From Phymatolithon calcareum (lineage: Eukaryota; Rhodophyta; Florideophyceae; Hapalidiales): a DNA stretch of 64,000 bases. The stretch is taken from NCBI GenBank assembly GCA_977006965.1, contig OZ345356.1:2294001-2358000 (forward strand), read 5' to 3'. This document shows positions 32,141 through 42,700 of this stretch, one piece after another (position 1 is the first letter of the stretch; each line of letters begins with the position of its first letter). The notes below the pieces were generated by a model that saw nothing but the letters and a program-made list of their open reading frames with translations, searched no databases and was not told where the DNA came from. A program made the translations under genes and the position numbers.

Positions 32141-32780
32141 CCTTTTCTACGCAATCTATTTGAAGTTCAACCGTACCCAGAGCTTTTTAATGCAGCCAAC
32201 TGGATGCCTAACACCGTTTCCTGTTTTGCCCCCGAGGATGTGTTTTCAACCGCAAGAGTATCCTACCCAATCAGGCGAGTTTACTAACCAGCATCGTCCC
32301 GAAGCACAAGAAAATATGCTCAAAGAGGCTCCCGTATGAGTGGATGTGAGCTTACGTGATGATTTCGCTGACTTGTAGCACTTGAGAGGCTTATTATTCT
32401 GCTAAGTCTAACTTCCTACATTCTACTTCGTGTTCAGCGACTCCTGGTACGTAGGTGATTTTTATAGAACAACTACACTTCTTCTTCACTACGGCTCAGC
32501 ACTTTCCTCGCTCTATTTACTGTATATGCAGATTACAGTTGTTTACAATTGAGCAACCAGTGCGATCTGCATTGGCGTTGAATGTGCCAAATCTGGATTG
32601 TTTGGAAGGCTCTGCATATTACAAGTCTACTGTGACTCTCTGTCAAACAAAATAGTTTTCATCACTGAACATACCTCTCTGCGCACTTTTGTAAGCAATC
32701 TCGGGTTTTTCTGTAATCGCATGACTGAGCGTATTCTGTATCAGAACTTGAGAGTGCTGATGAATTTTAGCTTCTATGAA
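32141..32780. other. No recognised gene
   Basis: No supported ORF. A degenerate family H tail follows at 32785-32850 (GAAACGCGTCCTGGCGCATG, TTAAAATAAAATCCACTCC). Confidence 0.3.
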
Positions 32781-32999
32781 ACTTTGCCGAAACGCGTCCT
32801 GGCGCATGTCCTTCGTTATTTTTAAAATAAAATCCACTCCTCCTCGACAATGCGAGACTTGTGAAGGAAAGGCAACGCATGAGTCTCGTTCATGCATTGA
32901 TTCCTCGTGGTGCAGAGAACTTGCATTTAAAAATCATATGTTTCACAGGAGTTGTCATTCTTAATTGGAGCTTTAAGACCTCCTGCTCTATGACAAAGT

Positions 33000-33190
33000 A
33001 GAGACCGGTGGTGGGTTTTTGTAATCCACTGACTCGTGTTACACCAACAAGAAAAGAAACTCTTCCATAGACAGAATCCAGCCAAAACCTCTTGGCCCTA
33101 GGAAAGTTGCCCCAAGCGTGAGCATATGCATTGGTAACTTTTAAATAAAAATCTACATTTCTTCTTCTTCTATGACAAGTTTTCATGCAA
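33000..33190 (+). mobile_element. Family H 3' end, best copy
   Basis: AGAGACCGGTGGTGGGTTTT, AAGAAAAGAAACTCTTCCAT, CCAGCCAAAACCTCTTGGCC, GAAAGTTGCCCCAAGCG, GGTAACTTTTAAATAAAAAT and a TTCTTC tail. Very close to the copy at 10.4 kb. Confidence 0.8.
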
Positions 33191-33224
33191 GTGTACGCTG
33201 CAGAGTGTGATATATATGTTGCAG

Positions 33225-33405
33225 GGGGGAGAAGAAGAAGAGAGTTAGATTTTTATTTATGAGATACCAACGCATCTGCTGACGTTTGGGGCAACTTTAC
33301 TAGTGCCAATATGTTTTGTCTGGATTCTGTCTATGGAAGAGTTTCTTTTCTTGCTGGTGTAACGCGATTCAGTGAATTACAAAAACCCACTTCTGGTCTC
33401 CTTCG
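33225..33405 (-). mobile_element. Family H 3' end, inverted neighbour
   Basis: Minus-strand copy with the same blocks (AAGAAAAGAAACTCTTCCAT, AAGTTGCCCCAAACGTCAGC, AAATAAAAATCTAAC, CTTCTTCTTC tail). It lies tail to tail with the plus copy at 33000-33190, about 35 bp apart, making a large imperfect inverted repeat. Confidence 0.8.
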
Positions 33406-33475
33406 CGGCCTCGAGGGGGAAAATTACTCCCTTGTTCTGTGACACGCTTTGATTTCAAGTTACGGGCATTCCTTA

Positions 33476-33590
33476 CTTGTCTGCAGCCTGGAACATGGTT
33501 AGGAGCTCGTCAAGTGCTCGCTTAGTCCAGGCACTGTCCTCGCAATAAGTGTAAGCTAGGTCTCTTCTACCCATGGATGCCTGGTGCTTT
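33476..33590 (-). mobile_element. LINE C-terminus scrap
   Basis: The minus strand ends TKRALDELLTMFQAADK then stop, resembling the EKALDELLLFSK termini of the LINE-A/C clade. About 40 codons only, joined directly to family E on the other strand. Confidence 0.5.
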
Positions 33591-34190
33591 GCTATCCAGC
33601 CTAAGCGCCTCGATGAGGCAGATGAGTATTCTGGGAGAGATGAAGACATTAAGGAGGCAACCAAGGACATAGAGTGCCTCAAGAAATATGAAGATCTGCA
33701 GCAAGCTCTCGAAAAAGCGGAGGAGGGCTCAGTCTCAAAGAACGGGCGAGGAAAAGAAATAATTGAGTTATGGGCAAAGGAAGAAGAGGCCAGATCGCTC
33801 AGGATACCAACTGATTTGAACAATCTACCGGTGGTTATCCGCGTAAGAGAAAGGTCGACACGGTTGCGACGCCTACGGCTGAGATTCAACAGAGCACCTC
33901 TTTGGAGAAAATCGGTACTAGGTGCATACTTTGGTGTCACAGCCGTGATTGAGCTGGTCGCGCTCCAACGCATTCTATATTCATCCAAGATTAGTCCTGG
34001 AATTGAATATGAATGTAAGCGACTCACTAGAGCACTTGTTGGGACAGAAATACAAATTAAGGATACACTGAAAAGTCAAATTACGTTAGCTTAGAAAATC
34101 GTGCAAAAGCGGCCCTGTTACTCTTGAAGACAGGCCTTGGGAGCTTTTAAATATAAATTAACACATATCCCCTATCCAGGCTACCAACCT
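33591..34190 (+). mobile_element. Family E, longest copy
   Basis: Open from 33573 to 34094. A charged, helix-prone N-terminal part (DIECLKKYEDLQQALEKAEE, ELWAKEEEARSL) precedes the family core NRAPLWRKSVLGAYFG, ELVALQRIL and ECKRLTRALVGTEIQIKD. After the stop the tail is GGCCTTGGGAGCTTTTAAAT and ATAAATTAACACATATCCCC, repeated on the minus strand at 38756-38860. At least six other pieces occur in the window. One has a target duplication (21.2 kb), so it moves as a retroelement 3' end. The core matches no domain I know. Confidence 0.7.
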
Positions 34191-34651
34191 TGTTGCCCAC
34201 ATGTTTATCAAACAAAGACAACAAACTTACTATTCTTGCGACACTCGCACACCAGGGTCTAATTTGCAAGACTTGCGTACGACTCCACAAGGCACTAGTT
34301 CGACCGATGGTAGAATATCTACTCTCGCTCATCGGGGTGACAGTTCGCATTCATCAGCCACAGCTCGCTCTCGAAGCAAACCTTTTCTTGAGACTTTTCT
34401 GTTCTTGGTGCAAGAACATACAATCAAGATTCGGAGGCATCTGTCGAATCGAAGCGATTCATCTTCGACAAGCGCTCCGCTGGGCCAAATTCATCAGCAC
34501 TAAGAGGAAGCGAAGAAAATACATCTTAGGACTTCCCAAATGCCAAAAACGCCTGGCCATAATCAACGAGTCCAGCGACGTAACCCCGGCGGGAGGCGCA
34601 TCTCATGTCTCCCGCCGGAGTAAATTGTACCCGAGCAATTCCCTAACATGA
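34191..34651 (+). mobile_element. LINE-F fragment (RT thumb region)
   Basis: 153-codon frame with LHKALVRPMVEYLLSLIGVT, the pattern 'KALV-P-EY' that follows the RT palm in many LINEs, then RLFCSW, RIEAIHLRQALRWAKFI. Different from LINE-A to D. The catalytic FADD block is missing. It abuts the family E tail, so one probably truncated the other. Confidence 0.6.
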
Positions 34652-34734
34652 TGATATTTTTGGACATTTCATATCCTTACTGGAGCTCTTTGGGGCACAA
34701 TCGGTCCAGGACGCCTGAAAAAAAGCGTGATAAT

Positions 34735-36728
34735 TTTTTTAGTTCGAGTTTATTTAAAAGACCCACAGACTTCCGAAGATACGGGCAAGGCTTCCTCTGA
34801 TGCTACCTACCTTTGTGCAGCTCACGAAACGTGCACCAGAATGGCGGACGGGAAAACTCAGGATTCAAAGTAATTCTATTTCAGTCCTCTACGGGATTGT
34901 TGGTGCTTGGGCTTGCACGCTTTTTGACTTGCCTTCTGCAAATCAATACAGGCCTTCTTCATTCTCCATGCGTTTTGTGAGTGTCTTGCTAAATAGTAAG
35001 AGCTCATCTAGCGCCTTTTCTGCTTCCTGTCGTTTTTCTCCTTCGAGGTCGTACCCTGCTAGCGTGCGTTCAAGGGTCTCCATATGCTCTCTGGCTCTGG
35101 TGCCGAATTCTTCTGCCATACTTGTTTTTGACACCTGTGGGAATCTTCCGCAGGCATACACAAGCATACTGCAGCGCGAGTTGCCTTTGCTTCACCTTGG
35201 GGAACTTGAGGACTGCTGGCAATTCTCTTGTCTTGTCATATGGTATCTTCCTTTTCCGCCTCGATTCTAGGCGGTCTCCTTCCATTGCCAGAAATTTAGA
35301 TCGAAGTGTTTGTGAAGACTGGTTTGTTTGGATATGCTTTACAGCTTCATCAAACGGCTCTCTGGTCTCCATCGCGGTGATATCTTTCCTCGTGTACTGC
35401 CATTCATGGTTGTTTCTGCTTTCGGGCACTTCATTTAAATACCTAAGTTCTTTCGCCTTGTTCCCTCTCAGCATTTTGAAGGACAAGATTTCTCGTCAAT
35501 GTGGGGCCGTCTGGATCCGGCACAGGAGACGGAGCCTGTCCGTCCTTCCTCGGGCCAGTGACCCGAATACTTGATTGAAGAATGTTGCTTCTACTTCCTT
35601 GACGGCATTTTGTATGTCTTCTGTCCAGGGCGTTAAGTACATTGCGTACTCCCAGCGTGGATGTACTAGCGCCTTGTATATCCCAATACACTTCTGTATA
35701 CTTAGCCCTTTCTTTAACACTCCCAGTGTACGCAACTCGTACACGGCCGTCCTTGCTTTCTTTAGTCGTTGCATCATCAGCGAATCTGTGACTCCTCCGG
35801 GGTCTAGGGATACTCCAAGGTATGTGACCTCAGGAACATGTGTCAGAACCTTGTTCGCGAGCTTGAATGTCTTGCCCACTGTTTCCTCTGATTCGAGGAC
35901 TTCGCTTTTTCATTTTTTAGTGTTCCACGTCATCTCTCGCTCTTGTGCCCATTGGGTAGCTATATCCAATAGTCCTTGCAATGCAATGGGGAATTTCGCA
36001 GAGAGAAGAACATCGTCTGCGAAGAGGATAGCCGGAACTTCAGCCCAGGTTTTTGATGCCCTGCTCATTCGCTCGGCGAATTCATCCATGAAGATGTTGT
36101 AGAGGCTTTGACTGAGAGGGGACCCTTGTGGGATGCCCCTGTCCACTAGAAACCAGTTTCTGTTCTCATCACCAATTGTTACTACCCAGGATGGTGTCAA
36201 GACCGCCTCGGCCATTGCGCAGATCTCCTTGGGCAGTACTTGTCTCATTCTGTTCACCAAGTGTACTCTCGGTACTGTGTGGTAGGCAGCCTTAAGGTCC
36301 AGTACTGCTACACATCTCTGGTCCTCTTTTAGTAGCTCAGTAGCTCTTACGATGGCCAGTTCAGTGCTCTTCCCTTTTTGGAACCCAAGCTGATACCAGT
36401 GGTTTGAGTATACTGTGCGCAGTTCCTATCTGTCTCAATAATTATCCTTGGGTGGCTCAGCAGGGAAATCGGTCCGTAGTTTCCGGGGTCCTCGTGCGCC
36501 ACCTTCTTGTGTTTTGGGACGAGGAGCACTTTCTGCCAATGCAGAGGCGTGTCTCCACACTTTCCGCAGGCCTCCCACAAGGTTGTAAGCACTTCGGCGT
36601 TGAACGGTATATCGACTTTTAGCATTTCAGCCTTCACCTCGTCTAAGCCAGGTGCCTTTCGGTTTCGTGCTTTTCGGACAGCCGCTTCAATTTTTGTCCT
36701 CATGTCCTCGGGGCAGGAGAATTTTCTT
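34735..36728 (-). mobile_element. LINE-C copy with exact 14-bp duplication
   Basis: 5'-truncated LINE-C on the minus strand. In transcription order: KAPGLDEVKAEML (36.65 kb), YGPISLLSHP, RGIPQGSPLSQSLYN, ILFADDVLLSAKFP (active site), LGVSLDPGGV, WEYAMYLTPW, TRELPAVLKFPKVKQRQLAL and the C-terminal EKALDELLLFSK. It ends with the family tail (GCCTTGCCCGTATCTTCGGA, then an A-run). Several frame changes break it (near 36.35, 35.9, 35.5 and 35.1 kb). AAAAGCGTGATAAT occurs exactly at 34721-34734 and 36729-36742, a 14-bp target duplication. Confidence 0.92.
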
Positions 36729-37039
36729 AAAAGCGTGATAATAGCGCCGATTCATTCTGAATTCGATTAAGCTGTATCGGTGGGCTCTCTTAAAGGAAAC
36801 GCCGAAGTGTCTTGACGTAGGACAAAGCATTGGTAAAATGGAACAAAAGTGATCAGACGAATGATACTACAATGCCACAAAAATGTTCAGTTTGGTTCAT
36901 TAAGATGCACTGCAAAGTTCAACAAATAGGGAAAGTGGCTCAGATGATCAGTTCACGAAAGCATGAGGACGGATTTCCATCAGTGATTAGCGAATTGATC
37001 TGCCAAATGCGTCACATAAACATTTTATTGAATGCTTAT

Positions 37040-37210
37040 TCCCCTATAGGGCTAGCCAGCAGTGCTTTTCATTTTCTCTGCTTAGATTAAGGAAGGGCGT
37101 TAATCCTGTTAATTGCAGAACGCTTCTTCCCTGCCTGCCGCTCGTCCTTACACGATTCCAGCCTAAGCAACTACGGTGGTTCCACGATTCGCGAGCTCAC
37201 GTAGATGACC
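37040..37210 (+). repeat. Repeat J, copy 1
   Basis: Shares ordered blocks with 56950-57125: CAGTGCTTTTCATTTTCTCT, GGAAGGGCGTTAATCCTG, CGATTCCAGCCTAAGCAACT and CGGTGGTTCCACGATTCGC. Non-coding, same orientation in both places. Confidence 0.65.
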
Positions 37211-37339
37211 AGAATGTTGGACTCTTTTTATACAGATCAGAATTCGAATGCACTGTAATTAGCTTGGACCCCTGCTGAAATGCGGAAACACGCCTCGTGC
37301 CGCGAAATTGGGAGAAAAAAACCGTGTCAGACTTTTCAC

Positions 37340-37436
37340 CGCAAGCAAGCACACCCGGGATTCGAACACAGGACCTCTATCTCGGCCGCATATGTGCACC
37401 CCTCGCAAGCATTTTTATCACTATACCACAGGTGGT
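37340..37436 (-). repeat. tRNA-like sequence (SINE head or tRNA relic)
   Basis: On the minus strand, a box A match TGGTATAGTGA (37418-37428) is followed about 50 bp on by a box B match TGTTCGAATCCC (37357-37368), the internal promoter of RNA polymerase III. The T arm has one mismatch in five pairs, and the anticodon region is too long and unpaired for a functional tRNA. It is therefore more likely a tRNA-derived SINE head or decayed tRNA gene. No second copy in the window. Confidence 0.6.
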
Positions 37437-37653
37437 AAACAATTGTACTACATCTACCAATCGCAACCGTTTAGAAATGTACTAGTAAATTGCTACTGGA
37501 ATCGAGGCTTCTGGCCATGTTGCACGCCCTCCGTTTAGTCAATTATAATGTTTGGCTTCTTCTATTCTTGTATGGAATTCAATTTATTCATTACATCTCA
37601 CTCTTCTATGAGAAGCCGCTGACTATACTTCCGTTTTGAAAGTGAGGAATTAC

Positions 37654-37986
37654 TCAATTTCGAGAACCCCGTCTCTTTTCCGCTGGTTTGGATGCCGATG
37701 CTGCAACAATTTTGCGAATGTGAGCAGCTGCCTCTAAGTAGAATGAGAAAGTAAAGAACTCGTTTAGCATTTTCGCATTGTTGCAACGCATTGCGATTTG
37801 CGACTTTGCAGCGTTGTGTCTCGTCACTGGGCCTGAGTCGCACGGGAACTGTGACCAAAGCTGAGTGGTGATAAGAAGTAGTGTTGCAGCGACCTGCTGA
37901 GCAGAGTCTTCTTCTTCATTGAAACTGTCGTGCTTCTCGATAAGCTTCAGAAGCACAGTTGGTACCTCAACGTGGGAAAGATTCAT
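37654..37986 (-). CDS. Hypothetical 110-aa protein
   Basis: Open from ATG to stop with a helix-like, mixed-charge composition (VPTVLLKLIEKHDSFNEEED, QQVAATLLLITTQLW) and a basic C-terminus (KPAEKRRGSRN). Not recognised; no signal peptide or motif, no copy elsewhere in the window. It may be an exon of a host gene or a chance frame. Confidence 0.3.
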   Translation of the reverse strand: MNLSHVEVPTVLLKLIEKHDSFNEEEDSAQQVAATLLLITTQLWSQFPCDSGPVTRHNAAKSQIAMRCNNAKMLNEFFTFSFYLEAAAHIRKIVAASASKPAEKRRGSRN

Positions 37987-37989
37987 AAC

Positions 37990-38755
37990 TCTCTGGGCGT
38001 AGTTCTACTGTTTCTCCACGTTGAAACAAGAGCCCTAGGAGTACCTAAGAGAAATTCGAAGCTGCAATTTCACGGAAGACATCAAGAACCGCTGGTCAAT
38101 TTCATGGCGTAGGGCAAAAATTCAAGTTTGAAGTAAGAGCGCAGGGGAGCGTGAAGCTTCCTCGAAATAGACATATTTCCTGGCTATGTTTCGTGCGTAC
38201 TGGTAATGAGTTTATTTCTAGGAAAAACATTGTCTCCATTTCCACCAACTTAGTCCCATCATAGTACTGCAGCGTCGTGCCATATCATGAGATGACTTCC
38301 TCTAATGATCTAATGTCGATGTGGACGCTATTTGGGTCACCAGCCCGAGCAGCAACAGAGCTAGCGTCCAAGTCTTTTATAACTTGGCATTCTGGTGTCG
38401 CTTCTCATCCCTGTGATATTACGAGTCCATGTTCTGAGCTCATACTCCGCAGAGATCGTTTCGATGGACTACATCATTATCGGGTCATGATCATCATGAC
38501 TCGATTGTGGGATGGAATACATTCAACAAAAGGATGATACCGTTTAGTGCGTCACTCGTTTCAGACCGATGATAATCCTAACACCTGTTGTACACCAGTA
38601 GATCTTTGGATGAGCTTTTCTACTTGGCAAGACAATCATCGAGTGCACGGCACGAAGCAAGCCTGTTCTGCAGTCAAGGCACGAGAATTCAATTAGAAGC
38701 CTCTCAAAACACGACGTCTAATATCGGGGACGCCGACAGCGAACCCAACAGGTAA
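37990..38755. other. No recognised gene
   Basis: Short frames only. Nothing supported. Confidence 0.3.
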
Positions 38756-38968
38756 AGGGGATATGTGTTGATATATTTCAAAAGCTCCCAAGGCCTGTCT
38801 TCAAGAGTAACAGGGCTGCTTTTGCACGATTTTCTAAGCTAACGTATTTAGACGATTCAGCATATCCTTGATTCGTATCTCTCTCCCAACAAGTGCTCTA
38901 GTGAGTCGCTTACATTCATATTCAATTCCAGGACTAATCTTGGATGAAGATAGAATGCGTTGGAACGG
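38756..38968 (-). mobile_element. Family E 3' end
   Basis: Nearly identical to 33965-34185 (ECKRLTRALVG region, CTCTTGAAGACAGGCCTTGG, GAGCTTTTGAAATATATCAA). On the minus strand the E sequence is preceded without a gap by a LINE RT piece. Confidence 0.85.
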
Positions 38969-38969
38969 T

Positions 38970-39215
38970 GTGTTTCGGAAGTCCCATGTGTTTATAGATC
39001 TCGCTCTTTCCTGGCTTTGTGTTCCAGATCATACCATTTTCCTTCGCCCAGGTCGTCGCTATATCAAGCAGCTTCTGCATTCCTTCTCCATCCTTAGATT
39101 GCAGCTAGACATCGTCAGCGAACAGTTGCGCAGGATTATCAGAGACATCGCTGGGCACCTTGGAGACCGCTTCCGCGAATGTGTCCATGAAGCCCACAGG
39201 TAAACCACATAAGAG
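38970..39215 (-). mobile_element. LINE RT fragment fused to family E
   Basis: The minus strand encodes QLFADDV, a stop, then LLDIATTWAKENGMIWNTKP and GKSEI, the RT active-site region of a LINE-C-like element. It runs directly into family E at about 38968, a junction not seen in other E copies. Confidence 0.7.
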
Positions 39216-39239
39216 ATAAGATGGTAATGACCCAAGCTT

Positions 39240-39793
39240 TCGTCACCGCCTCTGACAGCCGACGACTACAGACTGGATGTCCAACATCCTCACGGATACT
39301 CTGGCAGAATGAGTCACGGCCATTAACCTCAATGATTCAGACCCGGGCCTTCGTCTGAACATGTTTGCCGATTACGTCATACTAATGGCAAGAAACGAAG
39401 AAGAACTACAGAAAAATCTCCAGGAATGCTCCGAGTGGGCAGGGCTCTATCGGATGATGTGGTCGACCCGAAAATGTTCAGTCATACTCCCACGTCGAAG
39501 GGTCGGAAAACCCATCATACTGGTAGACGAGGAAGTTGAAATACGACGCACTGCAGAATATCTCGGGCCGACAATTGACGCGAACGGTATTTGTGACGAC
39601 AAGCTTCTGGAGCGATTCAAAAGCTCAAGCGCCAAAGTACGGCTCATGAGCAACCTAGGCATGACAAGAAGAGGATATAGCACCGAAAAGAGTATCAGGC
39701 TCTTCAAAGCTTTTTTCAGGACAGTATATGAGTACGCTGCTCAAATAACAACTGACACAATCGGTGTATCGAAAGCAGCAGTGAAAATTCAGA
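39240..39793 (+). mobile_element. LINE-B, 5' piece of an interrupted copy
   Basis: Encodes MFADYVILMARNEEEL (FADD degenerated to FADY), LYRMMWSTRKCSVILPRRR, RRTAEYLGPTIDANGI, LLERFKSSS and FKAFFRTVYEYAAQ, ending at VSKAAVKIQ. The copy resumes at 44960. Its reading frame continues by chance into the inserted LINE-C, making a 390-codon fused ORF (39361-40533). Confidence 0.85.
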
Positions 39794-42700
39794 TTACCAT
39801 CAAAGAGCAAATGCAAGAACTTATTCAAAAACTGCAGAGACGCCCCACCCCGGAACAAGTGGAGGATATCTACAGGAAGATAGTGGATATCGGCTCGAAA
39901 ACGCGTCAAAAGACGAAACAAGAAAAAGTGCGTCTGAAGTATCGTGCGGATCTGCCCGGAATCATAGCGGGACTCCAGCAGTGCGACACCTCACGGCAAC
40001 TGCATCACTGGTACAAGAAATTGGTGAAGACCTGGTGTGACCCTTGGAGGGTAAAAAAACGAATTCCCTCGCGCGACAAACCGTTTTGGAGCGCCGAATT
40101 GGACAAACTGGCCCTGAAGCGAAAGAAACTATACAAGCGAGCTAGACTATCCAAATCATCAGAAGACTGGGACCGATATCACGAATGCAAGTATCAAGTG
40201 AGAGCCAAAGTCAACCAGCGAAAGAGCGAGCAATACCGGGAATACATCTCTGAACTCGAAGAGAAAGATGGTCCAGCAGCGGTGAAGCAGCTAGCCAGGA
40301 TGAAGAAAAAGATAAAAGGGAGAACAACTCGCAACAAGATGACTGGAAAACCAATGAACCATGCATTATTCTCAGAACACATTTCGAGAACTTGTCACAG
40401 CACCGAAAAGTGGCAACCTTGCCCCAGGAAATTCCGGTGTCCCGAAGGAATGAAGGAATCAATCGAAGAAGCCATTCGGAATCTCCAACTGGAAAAGCCC
40501 CAAGTGTGGACGAGATCAAATCTGAACTGCTGAAGCTAGACGTACCTCTGAATGCGGAGGTTCTTACAGCCCTACGGGAAGCCTGTGGGAGGTGCGGAGA
40601 CATGCCAATGTACTGGCAAAAGGCCCTATTGGTACCTATTCACAAGAAGGGACCACACCACGAACCTGAAAATTTTCGCCCAATATCCCTGCTCAGTCAT
40701 GCATGGAAAGTTATTGAAACGGAAATAGACAGTATGCTCTGCAAGGTATACTCCAACCACTGGTTCCAACTCGGGTTCCAAAAAGGGAAAAGCACAGAAC
40801 TCGCAATCCTAAGAGCCAAGGAACTATTGAAAGTCCAACAAAGGTGCGTAGCAGTACTGGACCTCAAGGCGCATTACGACACCGTCCCAAGAAAACATCT
40901 GGTGGCCAGAATGAGACAGGTACTTTTTTTTTAGTAGTATTTATTAAACGCTCTCAGTAACACTCTTTAGACTGTAAGGGAGATGCGTTTCAGTTGCTAC
41001 AGCCTTGTAGCATAGTATAACATTCATATATGCTTCTTCCGCAATCTTGTATATCGTGGCCCTAGCTGCAAAAACCCACATCGGACGGATGTGGGAAAAG
41101 CTTAGAGTCCTCTATGCGCTCAGCGGCGATTCGAGCTCGCAATTCTTATCCTTTGTTTTTCTATTCCATGTCCTCGTAAAAGGCACTGGTAAAGAAGAGT
41201 AGCTGGTCCAGTGCTTCTTCGGTCTTCTTGGTCTCTTCTCCGGTCAGCTGGTATCTCGCCAAAGACGTTTCAACCGTGTGCAATAGCCTTGATATGATTT
41301 CGCTAAATTTGTCTTCTAGTAGTGTCGTGCTCAGTGGGGGAAATCTCCCAAACGCCCACTTCACCGCCAATTGACGATGACGTACTTTCGGAAGCCTTAA
41401 AATCACTGGAATTGCTCCGACTATATCGTACGGTATCTTTCTCTTTCTGCTTGATTCCAAAGACTCCCCTTCATCATTGAAGAGTGATGCTTTCAGGGAT
41501 CCTGCCGACATTCCTTGCTTAAGATACTCCAAGGCCTTCTCGAACTGCTCATGCCTTAGCATTGCTGCCATGTCCCGACACACCCATTGCAATTCATCCA
41601 CGTCTCTGCAATCCTTTGGGACGGCCAGTAGGCTCTCTTTTTTTGTCTTGGCTCTCACGAGCATTTTGAGCGCTAAAACCATTCTCTTCAGCTGCTTGGA
41701 TGCGACAGAGAAGACGAAGTCTTGCAGACCGGTTTTTCGCGATTGGTCCAAGGACTTGAGAGAAAAAGGTCCTCTCTACCTCTTCAATAGCTGTCTGGAT
41801 TCTCGGCGTCCAAGGTGTTAGATGCATGGCATACTCCCATCTTGGCTGTATCAGTGCCTTGTATACCTTGATAGCTTTAAGCGCGTTAATACCGCGCCTG
41901 GAGACACCAAGGGGTCTTAACTGATACACAGCGATCTTGGCGTTCCGGATGCGCTCGAGCATTCTTGTCCCGGTTACCCCCTGACTGCTCAGTGAGATTC
42001 CAAGGTATGACACTTCTTTGACTTTCGTTAGTGTTTTGCCTGACAGCTTGAAGTTAACTGGTCTCGTGTCCGCTGACAACAGAACCTCACTTTTTCCGGC
42101 GTTCGTGTTCCAAGTCATTTGCCGGTCTTTTCCCCATTTTGACGCAATGCCTAAAAGTCTTTGCAGTCCAGCAGGCGATTTAGCCGTGAGGAGTACATCG
42201 TCCGCAAACAGTACTCCTGCGACGTCGGCGACTTCTCGTGGTACTATGAGACAGGTACTGCCACCAAAGCTATGACAGAAGCATTCTTGGCACCGTCCTG
42301 GGTGTCAACCATCGGAGATACTGATAAGAACTGGTTTCTAGTGGACAGAGGAGTACCACAGGGGTCCCCTCTCAGTCCAAGTCTGTACAACATCTTCATG
42401 GATGAGTTTGCGGAACGCATGGGAGAAGTGCCCAGAGATTGGGCCGACGTTTCTTCAACCCTATTCGCAGACGACGTAATTCTCCTAGCGAAATCACCTT
42501 CCGCTCTGCAGGGATTGCTAGACAAAGCCACTCAATGGGCCCAAGAACGCGGGATGACATGGAACACGAAACCAGGAAAAAGCGAGATACTTGAATCGGA
42601 TGAGACAGCGGGCGTGACATTCCAGCTGGCTAATAAGACCCTCGCACATGTCGCGGAAGTCAACTACCTCGGAGTATCCCTAGGACCGGAGGAGTTACAG

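Noticed and set aside
37340-37436. Functional tRNA gene
   Set aside because: The T arm has a mismatch and the anticodon arm cannot be formed at a standard length.
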